Of a stretch of 64,000 nt of DNA, positions 43,168 to 52,098 are shown in pieces. A model generated the notes under the pieces. That model searched no databases, was not told where the DNA came from, and saw only the letters and a list, made by a program, of their open reading frames with translations. The position numbers and the translations under genes are program-made. The stretch lies in contig JAHCLO010000021.1 in the NCBI GenBank assembly GCA_026125285.1, positions 58,057 through 122,056 of the forward strand, read 5' to 3'. Positions within the stretch are counted from its first letter, which is position 1. Each line of letters opens with the position of its first letter. The DNA comes from Verrucomicrobiia bacterium (GTDB taxonomy: Bacteria > Verrucomicrobiota > Verrucomicrobiia > Limisphaerales > JADLHS01).

Positions 43168-44469
43168 GTGACTCCTGCTCCCTATGACCTGATCCTGGGC
43201 CTGGATCGCGCCGACCAAAAGGCCGACCTGTGCCTGATCGAACCCGCCACCGGCCAGCGCCGCACCGCCGTCGTGGCCACCGCCCCCGAGGCGCTGTGCG
43301 AATGGCTGGCCCAACTGCGGCAGCAACATCCCGCCGCCCGCGTCGGCTTGTGTCTCGAACAACCGGCCGTCCATCTCATTCCGTTCCTGGAGGCCTACGC
43401 TTGGATCACCCTGCATCCGATCAACCCGCTCACGTTGCAGAAGTATCGCGAGGCGTTTGTGACCAGCCGGGCCAAGGATGACACGAAGGACGCCGAGTTC
43501 CTCGCCGACCTGTTGTTGAACCATCACGCGCAGCTCCCGGTCTGGGCGCCGCAGGACAGCGAGACCCGGGCGGTGCAACAACTCGTGGCCCATCGCCGCG
43601 CGGTGGTGGACGAGCGCACGGCGTTGGGCAACCGCCTGATCGCCCTGTTAAAACAGTATTTTCCGCAGGCCCTCACGCTGTGCGGCGAAGACCTGTGGCG
43701 GCCGCTGGCCACCGCGTTCCTGCTCAAATGGCCGAGCCTGGGCGCGGTACAAAAGGCGAAGCCGGCGACGGTGAAACAGTTCTATCACCTCCAGGGCAGC
43801 CGGAGCACCACGTTGCTGGAGGCGCGCCTGGCGCTGCTCCAACGGGCCGTGCCGGTGACCGACGAGACCGCCGTGATCGGCAGCTTCGTGCTGCGCGTGC
43901 AACTGCTCGCGCGCGAGTTGCAAGCGGTGGTGCGGACGATCGCCGAGTTTGATCGGCAGATTGCGGCGGCGTATGCGGCGCATCCGGATCGGGCCATCTT
44001 CGCGAGCCTGCCGGGGGCCGGGCCGGTGTTGGGGCCGCGGCTCTTGGCCAGCCTGGGGGCGGATCGCGAGCGGTTCGCCGCCAGTGCCGCGCAAGTGCAA
44101 TGCTACACGGGCGTGGCGCCGGTGACCAAACGCAGCGGCGGGAGCGAGCGGATTCACCGGCGCTACTGCTGCCCGAAGTTTCACCGGCAAAGCTTCCACG
44201 AGTATGCCAAGGAAAGCATTTTGTGGAGTCGGTGGGCGGGGGCGTTTTATCTGCAACAGCGGAGCAAAGGCGCTCCGCATCACACGGCGGTGCGGGCGCT
44301 GGCCTACAAGTGGCAACGGGTGATCTGGCGCTGCTGGCAGGACCGCCAACCGTATGACGAGGCGCGGTATGAGGCGGCGTTGCGGCAGGCGGGCAGTCCC
44401 GTGGTGGCGTTGTTGGACCGCGTGGAACTGGGGAAAAGCCCCTGGAAAAACCCGGCGAAGAAAAGTTAA
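43168..44469 (+). CDS. IS110-family transposase (DEDD/RuvC-like)
   Basis: 433 residues from the GTG at 43168, preceded by GAAAGG. The N-terminal RuvC-like DEDD domain begins YDLILGLDRADQKADLCLIE (first Asp) with VGLCLEQPAVHLIPFLE and VTSRAKDDTKDAEFLADLLL (further acids). A coiled linker follows, then the C-terminal transposase_20 domain with FASLPGAGPVLGPRLLASLG and the conserved Ser region SGGSERIHRRYCC. Full length with no frameshift, so potentially active. The non-coding right end reaches about 44496 (CCTCAGAG); solo copies of that end lie at 40941 and 45660. Confidence 0.93.
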   Translation: MTPAPYDLILGLDRADQKADLCLIEPATGQRRTAVVATAPEALCEWLAQLRQQHPAARVGLCLEQPAVHLIPFLEAYAWITLHPINPLTLQKYREAFVTSRAKDDTKDAEFLADLLLNHHAQLPVWAPQDSETRAVQQLVAHRRAVVDERTALGNRLIALLKQYFPQALTLCGEDLWRPLATAFLLKWPSLGAVQKAKPATVKQFYHLQGSRSTTLLEARLALLQRAVPVTDETAVIGSFVLRVQLLARELQAVVRTIAEFDRQIAAAYAAHPDRAIFASLPGAGPVLGPRLLASLGADRERFAASAAQVQCYTGVAPVTKRSGGSERIHRRYCCPKFHRQSFHEYAKESILWSRWAGAFYLQQRSKGAPHHTAVRALAYKWQRVIWRCWQDRQPYDEARYEAALRQAGSPVVALLDRVELGKSPWKNPAKKS

Positions 44470-44524
44470 AAAACTCCTTGTCGGATTACCTCAGAGGTGA
44501 GCTCACCGATCTGGCGTCGAAAAC

Positions 44525-45049
44525 CTAAAACCAAAGGACACGAAATGAACTCACAAAAAGCCACCGCGCACCGAACCCAAAAGGCGGAAGCCAGATTCGG
44601 TGCAGCGCCACATCTTTGACATCTCCAATCTTCACCTTCTGCGGCAAGTAGTAGTGGCAATCCGCAACACGACACTCGGCGTGCGTGTGCTCTCCGCACT
44701 GCCGTATGGTAAGCGGACTGATCTCTCTTCTATCAAAACAGCGTGGACAAATCCATGTGCCATCTTTTCGGTCATATCTCAAACCGCTGGCGTCTCTGGG
44801 ATATGCCTTCTTGCGATACTCAGCAGAAAACGAATGGCGAATCCAGAAAGTGTATGCCCATGACAGAGTCGCAACTAAACCTAGTGACACTGATAATCCT
44901 AATAGTGCTTTTGGGGATAGCGTATTCAGTATGGTCTTTTGCAATGCGGAAAGCGACTCATTGGTGGCAGGTAGCAGCAGCCATCCTAGCAGCACTAGCA
45001 GTGATCCCCACAGCAGCGCTCTTAGCTGCTCTTTTAGGAATGTTTTCAT
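44525..45049 (-). CDS. cassette-like gene: membrane protein with zinc ribbon
   Basis: 174 residues. Two N-terminal membrane helices (LLWGSLLVLLGWLLLPA and ALLGLSVSLGLVATLSWAYTF) precede a cytosolic zinc-ribbon-like part (TWICPRCFDRREISP ... QCGEHTHAECRVADC). No known family. A GTTAGAC core site lies 31 bp upstream (45081-45087 on this strand), as expected for a cassette. The gene ends only ~28 bp from the IS110 right end, so its own attC has probably been removed by that insertion. The antisense frame also looks hydrophobic but lacks the Cys pattern. Confidence 0.7.
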   Translation of the reverse strand: MKTFLKEQLRALLWGSLLVLLGWLLLPATNESLSALQKTILNTLSPKALLGLSVSLGLVATLSWAYTFWIRHSFSAEYRKKAYPRDASGLRYDRKDGTWICPRCFDRREISPLTIRQCGEHTHAECRVADCHYYLPQKVKIGDVKDVALHRIWLPPFGFGARWLFVSSFRVLWF

Positions 45050-45080
45050 CGTGGCATTACGACAATGAGCGCGGCATGTG

Positions 45081-45118
45081 GTCTAACATTTAAGTGAGCG
45101 ACAGTTGCATTGGGGTGT
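45081..45118 (-). other. GTTRRRY core site with conserved left arm (attI- or attC-like)
   Basis: The minus strand reads TGTCGCTCACTTAAATGTTAGAC, ending in core GTTAGAC. The same arm precedes the cassette genes at 58484-58490 (TGTCGCTCACTTAACTGTTAGGC) and 62138-62144 (TGTCGCTCACTTAACTGTTGAAC). It lies 87 bp from the divergent integrase fragment, the place where an integron keeps attI. Confidence 0.6.
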
Positions 45119-45174
45119 TTGTCGCCATATCATTTGCGGCAAGAATTGACCATCATGCAACCCCTTGTCAAGCC

Positions 45175-45600
45175 ATGAGCTCCCCGGAGCAGCCCCGGTT
45201 TTTGTCGCCTAGCACGCGGCAAAAGCGACAGCGGCCCCTGGGGCGGCTGCAACCCAATCCCAAGCTCCCGTTGCGCCAGCAGGTCCACGAGGTCATGCGG
45301 TTTTTCCATTATTCCAGCCGCACCGAGGAGGCCTACTGGCAATGGGTCGTGCGGTTCCTGCGGTTTCACAAACGGCCCGGGGTGGCGGGCGCGACGGCCT
45401 GGCGGCATCCCAAAGACTTGGGTGCGGCGGCGGTGACGGCTTATTTGACGCATCTGGCCACGGCGGGGCGGGTGGCGGCGGCCACGCAGAATCAGGCGTT
45501 GAACGCGTTGTTGTTCCTGTATGGCCGGGTGCTGGAGCAGCCGTTGACCGCGCGGATCAACGCGGTGCGGGCGAGCCGACCAGCCCGGGTGCCGGCGTAA
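45175..45600 (+). pseudogene. N-terminal half of an IntI-like tyrosine recombinase
   Basis: 141 residues from ATG 45175. The core-binding (SAM-like) domain is clear: LRQQVHEVMRFFHYSSRTEE, AYWQWVVRFLRFHKR, HPKDLGAAAVTAYLTHLATA and TQNQALNALLFLYGRVLEQP, then AVRASRPARVPA and a stop. These are the hallmarks of integron integrases and of the IntI-like recombinases that accompany some IS91 elements. The catalytic domain (R...HxxR...Y) is absent; the next recognisable sequence is the IS110 end at 45660. It points away from the cassette-like gene at 44525-45049, the normal integron geometry. Confidence 0.82.
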
Positions 45601-45659
45601 TGAGGACGAAGAACGGAAAAGGGTCGGGTTGAAGGGTCGGTTTACCGCGCCGGATAGCG

Positions 45660-45779
45660 GCGGTTGAGGCAGGCGGGCAGTCCGATGGTGGCGCGGTTCG
45701 ACCGGGTGGAACTGGGCAAAAGCCCGTGGAAAAACCCGGCGAAAAGAAGTTACAAGAACCTGGTCGGATTACCTCGGAG
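45660..45779 (+). repeat. solo IS110 right-end fragment c
   Basis: Reads RQAGSPMVARFDRVELGKSP-WKNPAK followed by the non-coding end with CTGGTCGGATTACCTCGGAG, matching the IS110 3' end with about 10% differences. It forms the right border of the mobile block, 85 bp before bioF. Confidence 0.88.
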
Positions 45780-45863
45780 GGGAGCTTATCCAAGGCTTTA
45801 AGGGGAGCCCAGTGGCTGCGTTTGGACTCGTAAACACCAAATCGCAAATCATAGATTCTGCGC

Positions 45864-47114
45864 GTGCTCGATTTTGACACCGAACTGAAGCAGCGACTCG
45901 ATTCCATCCGCCAGCAAGGATTGTTTCGCGAACTTCGCCGCATGGACAGTCCACAGGGGCCGCGTCTTCAGCACAACGGCAGGGAGTTGATCAATTTCTC
46001 TTCAAACGATTACCTGGGCCTGGCGAATCATCCGGCGCTCACGGAAGCCGCCATCCAGTCCGTGAAGCGGTTCGGCGCCGGCAGCGGGGCGTCGCGTTTG
46101 ATCTGCGGTTCGCTTGCTCCACATCATGAGCTTGAAGAAGCGCTGGCGGCGTTCAAAGGAACGGAGGCGGCCTTGACCTTTTCCAGCGGCTATGCCGCCG
46201 CGCTGGGCGCCATCCCCGCGCTCTTGGGCAGGGACGATGTCGTCATCCTGGACAAACTCGTTCACGCCAGCATCGTGGACGCCGCCAGGTTGTCCGGCGC
46301 CAAAATCCGAATCTTCGCCCACAACGATCTGAATGAGCTCGAGGAGATCCTGAAGTGGTCCCGGAATAACCCCCAACCGCCCATCTCCGGCAGCCAACGC
46401 CCGAAGAATGTGTTAGTGGTCACGGAATCGGTCTTCTCCATGGACGGCGATCACGCCCCCCTGGCAGAGATGGTCGCCCTGAAGGACAAGTACGGCGCCT
46501 GGCTCATGGTGGATGAAGCGCATGCGACTGGTCTGTACGGGCAATATCGTCGCGGGTTGGCCGAGGCGCTCGGCGTGAGTGAAAGCATCGAAATTCAAAT
46601 GGGCACGCTGGGCAAGGCTTTGGGCGCCAGCGGAGGTTATCTCTGCGGAAGCCGGACATTGATTGACTTTTTGGTGAACCGCGCCCGGAGTTTCATTTTC
46701 AGCACCGCCCCGGTACCCGCCGCCGCCGCCGCCGCTCAGGCCGCCCTGCAACTCGTGCAATCCCGCGAAGGCGCAACGCGCTGTGAACAACTCTGGCAAC
46801 AGGTGCAGGTTGTTGGTGACGATTTCAGGAAGCTCAAACTCAGCCCCCAGGAAAGCCTGCCACGCCTCACGTCGTCTCCGGCCAACGCAACGAAGCCCGG
46901 CGCCATCATCCCGGTTATCATTGGCCAGGAAGCCGCCGCGGTCACCGTCGCCACAGAACTCCGCGCGCGAGGGTTCTTGATTCCCGCGATCCGCTATCCG
47001 ACCGTTGCCCGCGGCTCGGCCCGCTTGCGAATCACGCTCACCGCCGCGCACAACGCCACCGAGATTGCCCAACTGACGGCCGCATTGGCCGACATCTTCA
47101 GTCATCAATCTTAA
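45864..47114 (+). CDS. bioF: 8-amino-7-oxononanoate synthase
   Basis: 416 residues from GTG 45864. PLP enzyme joining pimeloyl-CoA/ACP and L-alanine in the first ring-forming step of biotin synthesis. Motifs: NFSSNDYLGLANHP, RFGAGSGASRLICGSLAPHH, LTFSSGYAANLG-like SSGYAAALGAIP, VTESVFSMDGDHAPL, MVDEAHATGLYG, and the PLP lysine in MGTLGKALGASGGYLCG. Followed after 7 bp by bioA. Immediately downstream of the mobile block, so its native promoter may have been altered. Confidence 0.96.
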   Translation: MLDFDTELKQRLDSIRQQGLFRELRRMDSPQGPRLQHNGRELINFSSNDYLGLANHPALTEAAIQSVKRFGAGSGASRLICGSLAPHHELEEALAAFKGTEAALTFSSGYAAALGAIPALLGRDDVVILDKLVHASIVDAARLSGAKIRIFAHNDLNELEEILKWSRNNPQPPISGSQRPKNVLVVTESVFSMDGDHAPLAEMVALKDKYGAWLMVDEAHATGLYGQYRRGLAEALGVSESIEIQMGTLGKALGASGGYLCGSRTLIDFLVNRARSFIFSTAPVPAAAAAAQAALQLVQSREGATRCEQLWQQVQVVGDDFRKLKLSPQESLPRLTSSPANATKPGAIIPVIIGQEAAAVTVATELRARGFLIPAIRYPTVARGSARLRITLTAAHNATEIAQLTAALADIFSHQS

Positions 47115-47121
47115 AACGCAA

Positions 47122-48588
47122 ATGCACCGGCTCGCCCAACTCGACCACGCCCACGTCTGGCATCCCTTCACGCAGATGCGCGACTGGCTCAGGCGCGAGC
47201 CAATCGTGATTGTCGCAGGCGCGGGCGCGGTGCTGCGCGAGGTGCTTGGCAAGGAATACCTCGACGCGAATTCCTCCATCTGGACCAACCTGCACGGCCA
47301 TAATCATCCGAAGATCAACGCCGCCATTGCGCGGCAGTTGAAGAGAGTTGCCCACAGCTCGGCGCTCGGCTTTGCGAATGAACCAGCCAGCCTGCTGGCT
47401 GCAGAGTTGGTCCGCGTCTCCAACCCCAACACGGCAAGGCGAGCGTCCTCGCGAGCCGGCTCGGCAGCGGCCTCGCCCCACCTGAATAAAGTGTTCTTCT
47501 CCGACGACGGTTCGACTGCGCTGGAGGTCGCGCTCAAGCTCGCGTATGAATTCACGCGCCGCGCCCGCGGACGAAAGCTCAAACCACGATTTCTCTCCCT
47601 CGCGGGCGCCTATCACGGCGACACCATCGGCGCGGTTTCGCTCGGACACGTTGATCTGTTCCACAAAGCCTACGGCGGCATGTTGTTCAAGACGGACAAG
47701 GTGATGTCGCCGTATTGCTATCGGTGTCCCTTCAACCGCGCCAAACCGGAGCGGGCCGATGCCCGGGTGTATCGCCGGTGCCACTGGGAATGTGTCGGCA
47801 AGGTGGAACAGAAGTTTCGCGCGCAGAAGAAACGCGGCAATCCTTTCGCCGGCTTTGTCTTCGAGCCTTTGATGCAAGGCGCGGCGGGCATGATTCCACA
47901 ACCAACGGGCTGGCTGCGGCAGGTCGCGGACATCGCTCGCGGTCACGGCGCACTGCTGATCGCCGACGAAGTGATGACGGGCTTTGGGCGCACGGGCGCT
48001 TTGAAGGTCGAAAACCGAAAACCGAAAACCGAAGGTCTCTTCGCCGGTCACCACGAAGGAGTGCAACCGGATTTCCTTTGTTTGGCCAAGGGCTTGACCG
48101 GCGGTTACCTGCCGATGGCGGCCACCCTCACGACGCAAGCGGTGTTTGATGCCTTTCTGGGCGAGTATCACGAGTTCAAGACGTTTTTTCACGGCCACAG
48201 TTACACTGGCAACCAACTCGGCGCCGCTGCGGCACTGGCGTCGCTGGAAATCCTGCAAGGCAAGGTATCGCTAAACAACCGCACCACGCTGGCACGCGCG
48301 CTGGCGTTGGAGCTGCCGTCGCTCTGGTCGCTCCCGCAGGTCGGTGACATTCGCCAAGTGGGTTTGGTGGCCGGCATTGAACTTGTGAAGAACTGGCGCA
48401 CGCGTGAACCGTTTGCCCTGCGGGAACGTGCGGGGATCCGCGTGTGCGAGGCGATGGCCCGGCGCGGGGTGTTGACACGGCCCGTCGGGAACGTCATTGT
48501 CCTCATGCCGCCGTACTGCACCACCGTGGCGCAGGTCCAAGCGATGATCGCGGCCCTGGGAGAATCCGTCAGCGAAGTATTCCAATGA
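47122..48588 (+). CDS. bioA: adenosylmethionine-8-amino-7-oxononanoate aminotransferase
   Basis: 488 residues, longer than the usual ~430. Converts KAPA to DAPA with SAM as amino donor. Marks: HVWHPFTQM, YLDANSSIWTNLHGHNHPKI, FFSDDGSTALEVALKLAYEF, SLAGAYHGDTIGAVSLG, LIADEVMTGFGRTGAL and the PLP lysine in CLAKGLTGGYLPMAATLTT. Extra sequence at two places is repeat-derived: ARRASSRAGSAAAS (palindrome 47438-47477) and KVENRKPKTEG (short AACCGAAA direct repeats near 48010), both in frame. The stop overlaps the next ATG (ATGA). Confidence 0.95.
   Translation: MHRLAQLDHAHVWHPFTQMRDWLRREPIVIVAGAGAVLREVLGKEYLDANSSIWTNLHGHNHPKINAAIARQLKRVAHSSALGFANEPASLLAAELVRVSNPNTARRASSRAGSAAASPHLNKVFFSDDGSTALEVALKLAYEFTRRARGRKLKPRFLSLAGAYHGDTIGAVSLGHVDLFHKAYGGMLFKTDKVMSPYCYRCPFNRAKPERADARVYRRCHWECVGKVEQKFRAQKKRGNPFAGFVFEPLMQGAAGMIPQPTGWLRQVADIARGHGALLIADEVMTGFGRTGALKVENRKPKTEGLFAGHHEGVQPDFLCLAKGLTGGYLPMAATLTTQAVFDAFLGEYHEFKTFFHGHSYTGNQLGAAAALASLEILQGKVSLNNRTTLARALALELPSLWSLPQVGDIRQVGLVAGIELVKNWRTREPFALRERAGIRVCEAMARRGVLTRPVGNVIVLMPPYCTTVAQVQAMIAALGESVSEVFQ
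47438..47477. repeat. 40-bp imperfect palindrome inside bioA
   Basis: GGCGAGCGTCCTCGCGAGCC followed by GGCTCGGCAGCGGCCTCGCC, an inverted pair. It encodes part of the bioA insertion ARRASSRAGSAAAS between two conserved segments. Confidence 0.7.
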
Positions 48589-50663
48589 AGACCAAGCTTA
48601 TCCGTTGTTCACGCCATATTGGCCGCCCGCACTCCTGGCTCGCCCTGCTCGCTTGCGTGCTTTCTGTGCCAATACTGCCAGCGCAGCCTGATCCCAATGC
48701 CCGCGTGCTCTCCGCGCACCATCACCATCTTGGGATTGCCGAGGCGAAGGAGGATTGGTCGGAAACCACTGCCATGCCGGAAGGTCCGCGACTGGAATTG
48801 AAATTCACGGCGGCGCCAAATACGGGGGAAGTGGTATTGGGCGTGCGACAACGGGATGTGTCGGATGCGTGGGCTTTGCGGCTTAACGGTAAACAGATCG
48901 CCACGCTCAAGCGCCATCGCGATCCGAAAGTCTCGTACTATGCCGTTCCGGCTGGCACGCTTCGCGACGGCGAAAACACCTTGGTCATCGAATCCAAGAC
49001 CGGCAAGGACAACATCGTGGTCGGACCAATCGCACTGCATCAGCGGCCGTTGCGCGAGGTGCTTGAACTTTCGCTGGTGACTCTGAACGTTTCTGACGCG
49101 CGTTCAGGTCGGCCCGTGCCCGCGCGTATCACCATCACGGATCTGCAGGACGAGCCGGTTGAAATTTTCAATGCCATCAAAAACGAAACCGCAGTGCGCT
49201 TGGGCGTGGTTTACACGGCGGGTACGGAAACCTGGGTGGAACTCCCGCGCGGTGAGTACAACGTGTATGCCACGCGCGGCATGGAATGGAGCCGTCCCCA
49301 GACGAGAATCTCCGTTCGTCCGGGAACGGCGGCGAAGGTCGCGTTGCGCCTTGAGCGCGAAGTGGACACCAGAGGGTTCATTGCGGCGGACACGCACATT
49401 CACACGCTCACCTTCAGTGGCCACGGCGATTCAAATCTTGAGGAACGAATGTTGACCCTGGCGGGTGAAGGAGTGGAACTGGCCGTGGCGACCGACCACA
49501 ATCACAACACCGATTACGCCCCCTACCAGGAGAAGATGGGCCTCACGGATTACTTTACCCCCGTGGTCGGCAACGAAGTCACCACCGCCGTCGGCCACAT
49601 CAACGCCTTTCCGCTCGACGCCCGGGAATCGCCGCCCAACCATAAACTCAACGATTGGGTGCAGATCGTGGATGGCATCCGTGCCAAAGGCGCGAAGGTG
49701 GTCATTCTCAATCATCCGCGCTGGCCCAGCCTGCCCCGGAGTCCGCTCACGCAGTTTGGCCTGAACCGTGCGTCGGGTGATTTCCGCTCCGAGGTGCCGT
49801 TTCCCTTCGACGGCATGGAACTGGCAAACGCCCTGACTCCCCAACCGGATCCGCTGTTCTTGTTCGAGGACTGGTTCGCGCTGTTGAATCGTGGACACAA
49901 AGTTGCGGCGGTAGGTTCGTCTGACTCTCACACGGTGGGCCAGCCGGTGGGACAGGGGCGCACGTACATTCCCAGCCTCACCGATGATCCGGCGAAGATT
50001 GACGTGGACAACGCTTGCGACCGATTTCTGCGCGGCGAAGCTTCCATCAGTCTGGGCATCTTCGCCGACGTGCTCGTGGATGGTCGTTACAAAATGGGGC
50101 ACACGGTCCCCGTGCAAGATGGCTCTGTGCAGGCCCGGTTGCGTGTAGCGGCTCCGTCCTGGATCACCCCGCGGCGGGCATTGGTATTCTTGAATGGCCG
50201 GCAAGTTGCGGAGAAACCGGTCCTGGCCGGTTCCCCACGGCGTCCGACCAATGTGCTCATTGATTTTGCGATCAAGCCTCCGCCGCACGACGCTCATCTG
50301 GTCTGTGTGGTATTGGGCGATGGCGCGTCGCATCCGAGTTGGCGCACCGCGGAACGATTCACCCTCGCCGCCACAAACCCGGTGTTTCTCGATGCGGATG
50401 GCGACGGGCAATACCGCAGTCCGCGCGAAACCGCGCGCCAGTTTCTGGATCAGTCCGGCGGACAGGTGGATCGCCAATGGCAGGCCGTGAATGAGGCCGA
50501 TGATGTGATTGCCGTGCAGATGCTCAGTTTGCTGCGTGAGCAGGGCGCGATTCCTGATTGGGAAACCCGTGCCCGTGAACTGGCGGCCAAACGACCGTTG
50601 TTAAGCGATTACCTGGCGATGCCCCTGCCGCCGATCAAAGTGACGGCGGAGCAACTCCGGTAG
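48585..50663 (+). CDS. secreted CehA/McbA-type PHP metallohydrolase
   Basis: 692 residues from ATG 48585, overlapping the bioA stop (ATGA). Signal peptide with WLALLACVLSVPILPAQP. After beta-type N-terminal modules the PHP domain begins at ADTHIHTLTFSGHGD, with VATDHNHNTDYAPY, GNEVTTAVGHINAFPL, ILNHPRWP and GSSDSHTVGQPVGQGRTYI supplying His/Asp metal ligands. Characterised relatives hydrolyse carbaryl or act as phosphoesterases, but the natural substrate is unknown. Periplasmic. Co-transcription with bioF-bioA is likely from the overlap although no functional link is obvious. Confidence 0.85.
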   Translation: MKTKLIRCSRHIGRPHSWLALLACVLSVPILPAQPDPNARVLSAHHHHLGIAEAKEDWSETTAMPEGPRLELKFTAAPNTGEVVLGVRQRDVSDAWALRLNGKQIATLKRHRDPKVSYYAVPAGTLRDGENTLVIESKTGKDNIVVGPIALHQRPLREVLELSLVTLNVSDARSGRPVPARITITDLQDEPVEIFNAIKNETAVRLGVVYTAGTETWVELPRGEYNVYATRGMEWSRPQTRISVRPGTAAKVALRLEREVDTRGFIAADTHIHTLTFSGHGDSNLEERMLTLAGEGVELAVATDHNHNTDYAPYQEKMGLTDYFTPVVGNEVTTAVGHINAFPLDARESPPNHKLNDWVQIVDGIRAKGAKVVILNHPRWPSLPRSPLTQFGLNRASGDFRSEVPFPFDGMELANALTPQPDPLFLFEDWFALLNRGHKVAAVGSSDSHTVGQPVGQGRTYIPSLTDDPAKIDVDNACDRFLRGEASISLGIFADVLVDGRYKMGHTVPVQDGSVQARLRVAAPSWITPRRALVFLNGRQVAEKPVLAGSPRRPTNVLIDFAIKPPPHDAHLVCVVLGDGASHPSWRTAERFTLAATNPVFLDADGDGQYRSPRETARQFLDQSGGQVDRQWQAVNEADDVIAVQMLSLLREQGAIPDWETRARELAAKRPLLSDYLAMPLPPIKVTAEQLR

Positions 50664-50671
50664 ATTGACCC

Positions 50672-51139
50672 TTACGAAGCAGACCCGGCCGCCAGCCGCG
50701 AATTGATCTGCCCCAGGATCGCCTGCCGATTTGAGTCAAAGCTCAGGTTGTTCAGTTGCGAGACGATGGCGTGCCGCGTGCCGTCGCAAAAATCCGGTCG
50801 CGCAATGATCTGTTGGAGGACCTGCATCTTGCTGCTCTCAAAATTCAGGCAGCGATACGTCACATTGATCAGATGCACCTGCACCGGCACGCCCAGCGCC
50901 GGTCGCCCGGCGATTCGCGACAACGCCTGGGTCCGGGCGGAATCCATGTTGAGTTGGGCGGCGGCGTCAATCTCGGCCACGGTGGCGGCGTCCGTGGGAT
51001 TGTTTACCACCACGGGCGGCGGGGCGGGTGGCGGCATGGGGGGTGTCTGGGAATGACTGCGCCCCCCGATGCTGACAACGCAACCTGTGTTGAGCGTCAG
51101 TGTTACCAGAACAAGTGCGAGCAAGTTTGCAGTTTTCAT
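50672..51139 (-). CDS. lipoprotein with DUF4476-like domain
   Basis: 155 residues from the ATG at 51139; lipobox LTLNTGC. A Pro-rich linker (TPPMPPPAPPPVVV) precedes a helical domain with INVTYRCLNFESSKMQVLQQ and LNNLSFDSNRQAILGQINSR, whose repeated LSFDxxR pattern resembles DUF4476. Outer-membrane-attached; function unknown. The family call is tentative. Confidence 0.75.
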   Translation of the reverse strand: MKTANLLALVLVTLTLNTGCVVSIGGRSHSQTPPMPPPAPPPVVVNNPTDAATVAEIDAAAQLNMDSARTQALSRIAGRPALGVPVQVHLINVTYRCLNFESSKMQVLQQIIARPDFCDGTRHAIVSQLNNLSFDSNRQAILGQINSRLAAGSAS

Positions 51140-51195
51140 AAGTTGGCGGTTCATGCCAGTAAATGGATGCGATAATTCGAACAGATCGAAAGACG

Positions 51196-51966
51196 CTATT
51201 GCCCCAGCCACTTATTCAATGTCGGGGCGATGGCTTCCGCCCAAATCTCGTAGCCGCGTTCGGAGAGATGCAAAAAGTCTGGCATCACGGCCTTGCTGAT
51301 CGAGCCATCGGCTTCGATCAACTGCGAGCCGAAATCGAGGTACTCAATCATCCGACCGTCAGCAAGCCTGGCGAGGGCCTGATTGACCTGGAGAATTTTT
51401 CCGCGTTGCGTGCTGAAAGTCTGGCCGCGCGGGAATATCCCCATCACGAGAATCTTCGTCTCCGGCAGACGCTCGCGGATTTGCTGTACGATTACTTGCA
51501 CGCCCTCAAGGATCTCCGCCTCGGTATTGTCATCACGATTGGAATTGTTCGTCCCGATCATCAGTACGACTGCCTTGGGTTTGATACCGTCAAGTTGCCC
51601 ATTTTCAAACCGCCAAAGGACATGCTGCGTGCGATCGCCGCCCACGCCGAAGTTCAGGCACTTGCGCCCGCCATAAAACTTTTGCCACACGTTTTTGCCG
51701 GCGCCCTCCCAGCCCTGCGTAATCGAATCCCCGATGAAGGCGACATCGCACGCTCCGGGATTGTCCTTGGCGCGCTGCAACACCACGTCGGTGCGCGCCT
51801 TGGCGCGTTCGTCCGGCCGGGGCACCGGCACAAGGGCGATGTTGGTGCGGACGGTGGCAAGGACACTGGTGCTGGCCGTTTGAGTTGCAGATGTCTGGGC
51901 ATGCAGCGAACCGCCCAACAAAACGACCACCAAGAACAAGGGGTGGATAGGAGAACGCGCGTTCAT
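51196..51966 (-). CDS. secreted SGNH/GDSL hydrolase (PAF-acetylhydrolase-like)
   Basis: 256 residues from the ATG at 51966, signal peptide PLFLVVVLLGGSLHAQ. The SGNH blocks are visible: block I VAFIGDSITQGW (nucleophile Ser), block II NFGVGGDRTQHVLWR (Gly), block III MIGTNNSN (Asn) and block V DFLHLSERGY (Asp-His). Closest to PAF-AH beta/gamma-type esterases that deacetylate lipids or carbohydrates. Probably acts on acetylated polysaccharide; inference. The lipoprotein gene lies 56 bp downstream on the same strand. Confidence 0.92.
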   Translation of the reverse strand: MNARSPIHPLFLVVVLLGGSLHAQTSATQTASTSVLATVRTNIALVPVPRPDERAKARTDVVLQRAKDNPGACDVAFIGDSITQGWEGAGKNVWQKFYGGRKCLNFGVGGDRTQHVLWRFENGQLDGIKPKAVVLMIGTNNSNRDDNTEAEILEGVQVIVQQIRERLPETKILVMGIFPRGQTFSTQRGKILQVNQALARLADGRMIEYLDFGSQLIEADGSISKAVMPDFLHLSERGYEIWAEAIAPTLNKWLGQ

Positions 51967-52098
51967 TTGTGGACCGCAGATTGGCAAAGCCGGCCATCCA
52001 GTGTCAACCGGGCGCTTTCAGCACCGCCAGAGGAGCGTTTCACTTGCTCCCAATTGCCCCACGACTCTGCAGCACCACTGGCTTCGACCCAATGGTTT

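Noticed and set aside
44743..45093. Plus-strand ORF encoding a hydrophobic peptide opposite the 44525-45049 gene
   Set aside because: The minus-strand frame has a zinc-ribbon Cys pattern and a correctly placed core site; antisense of membrane helices often looks hydrophobic.
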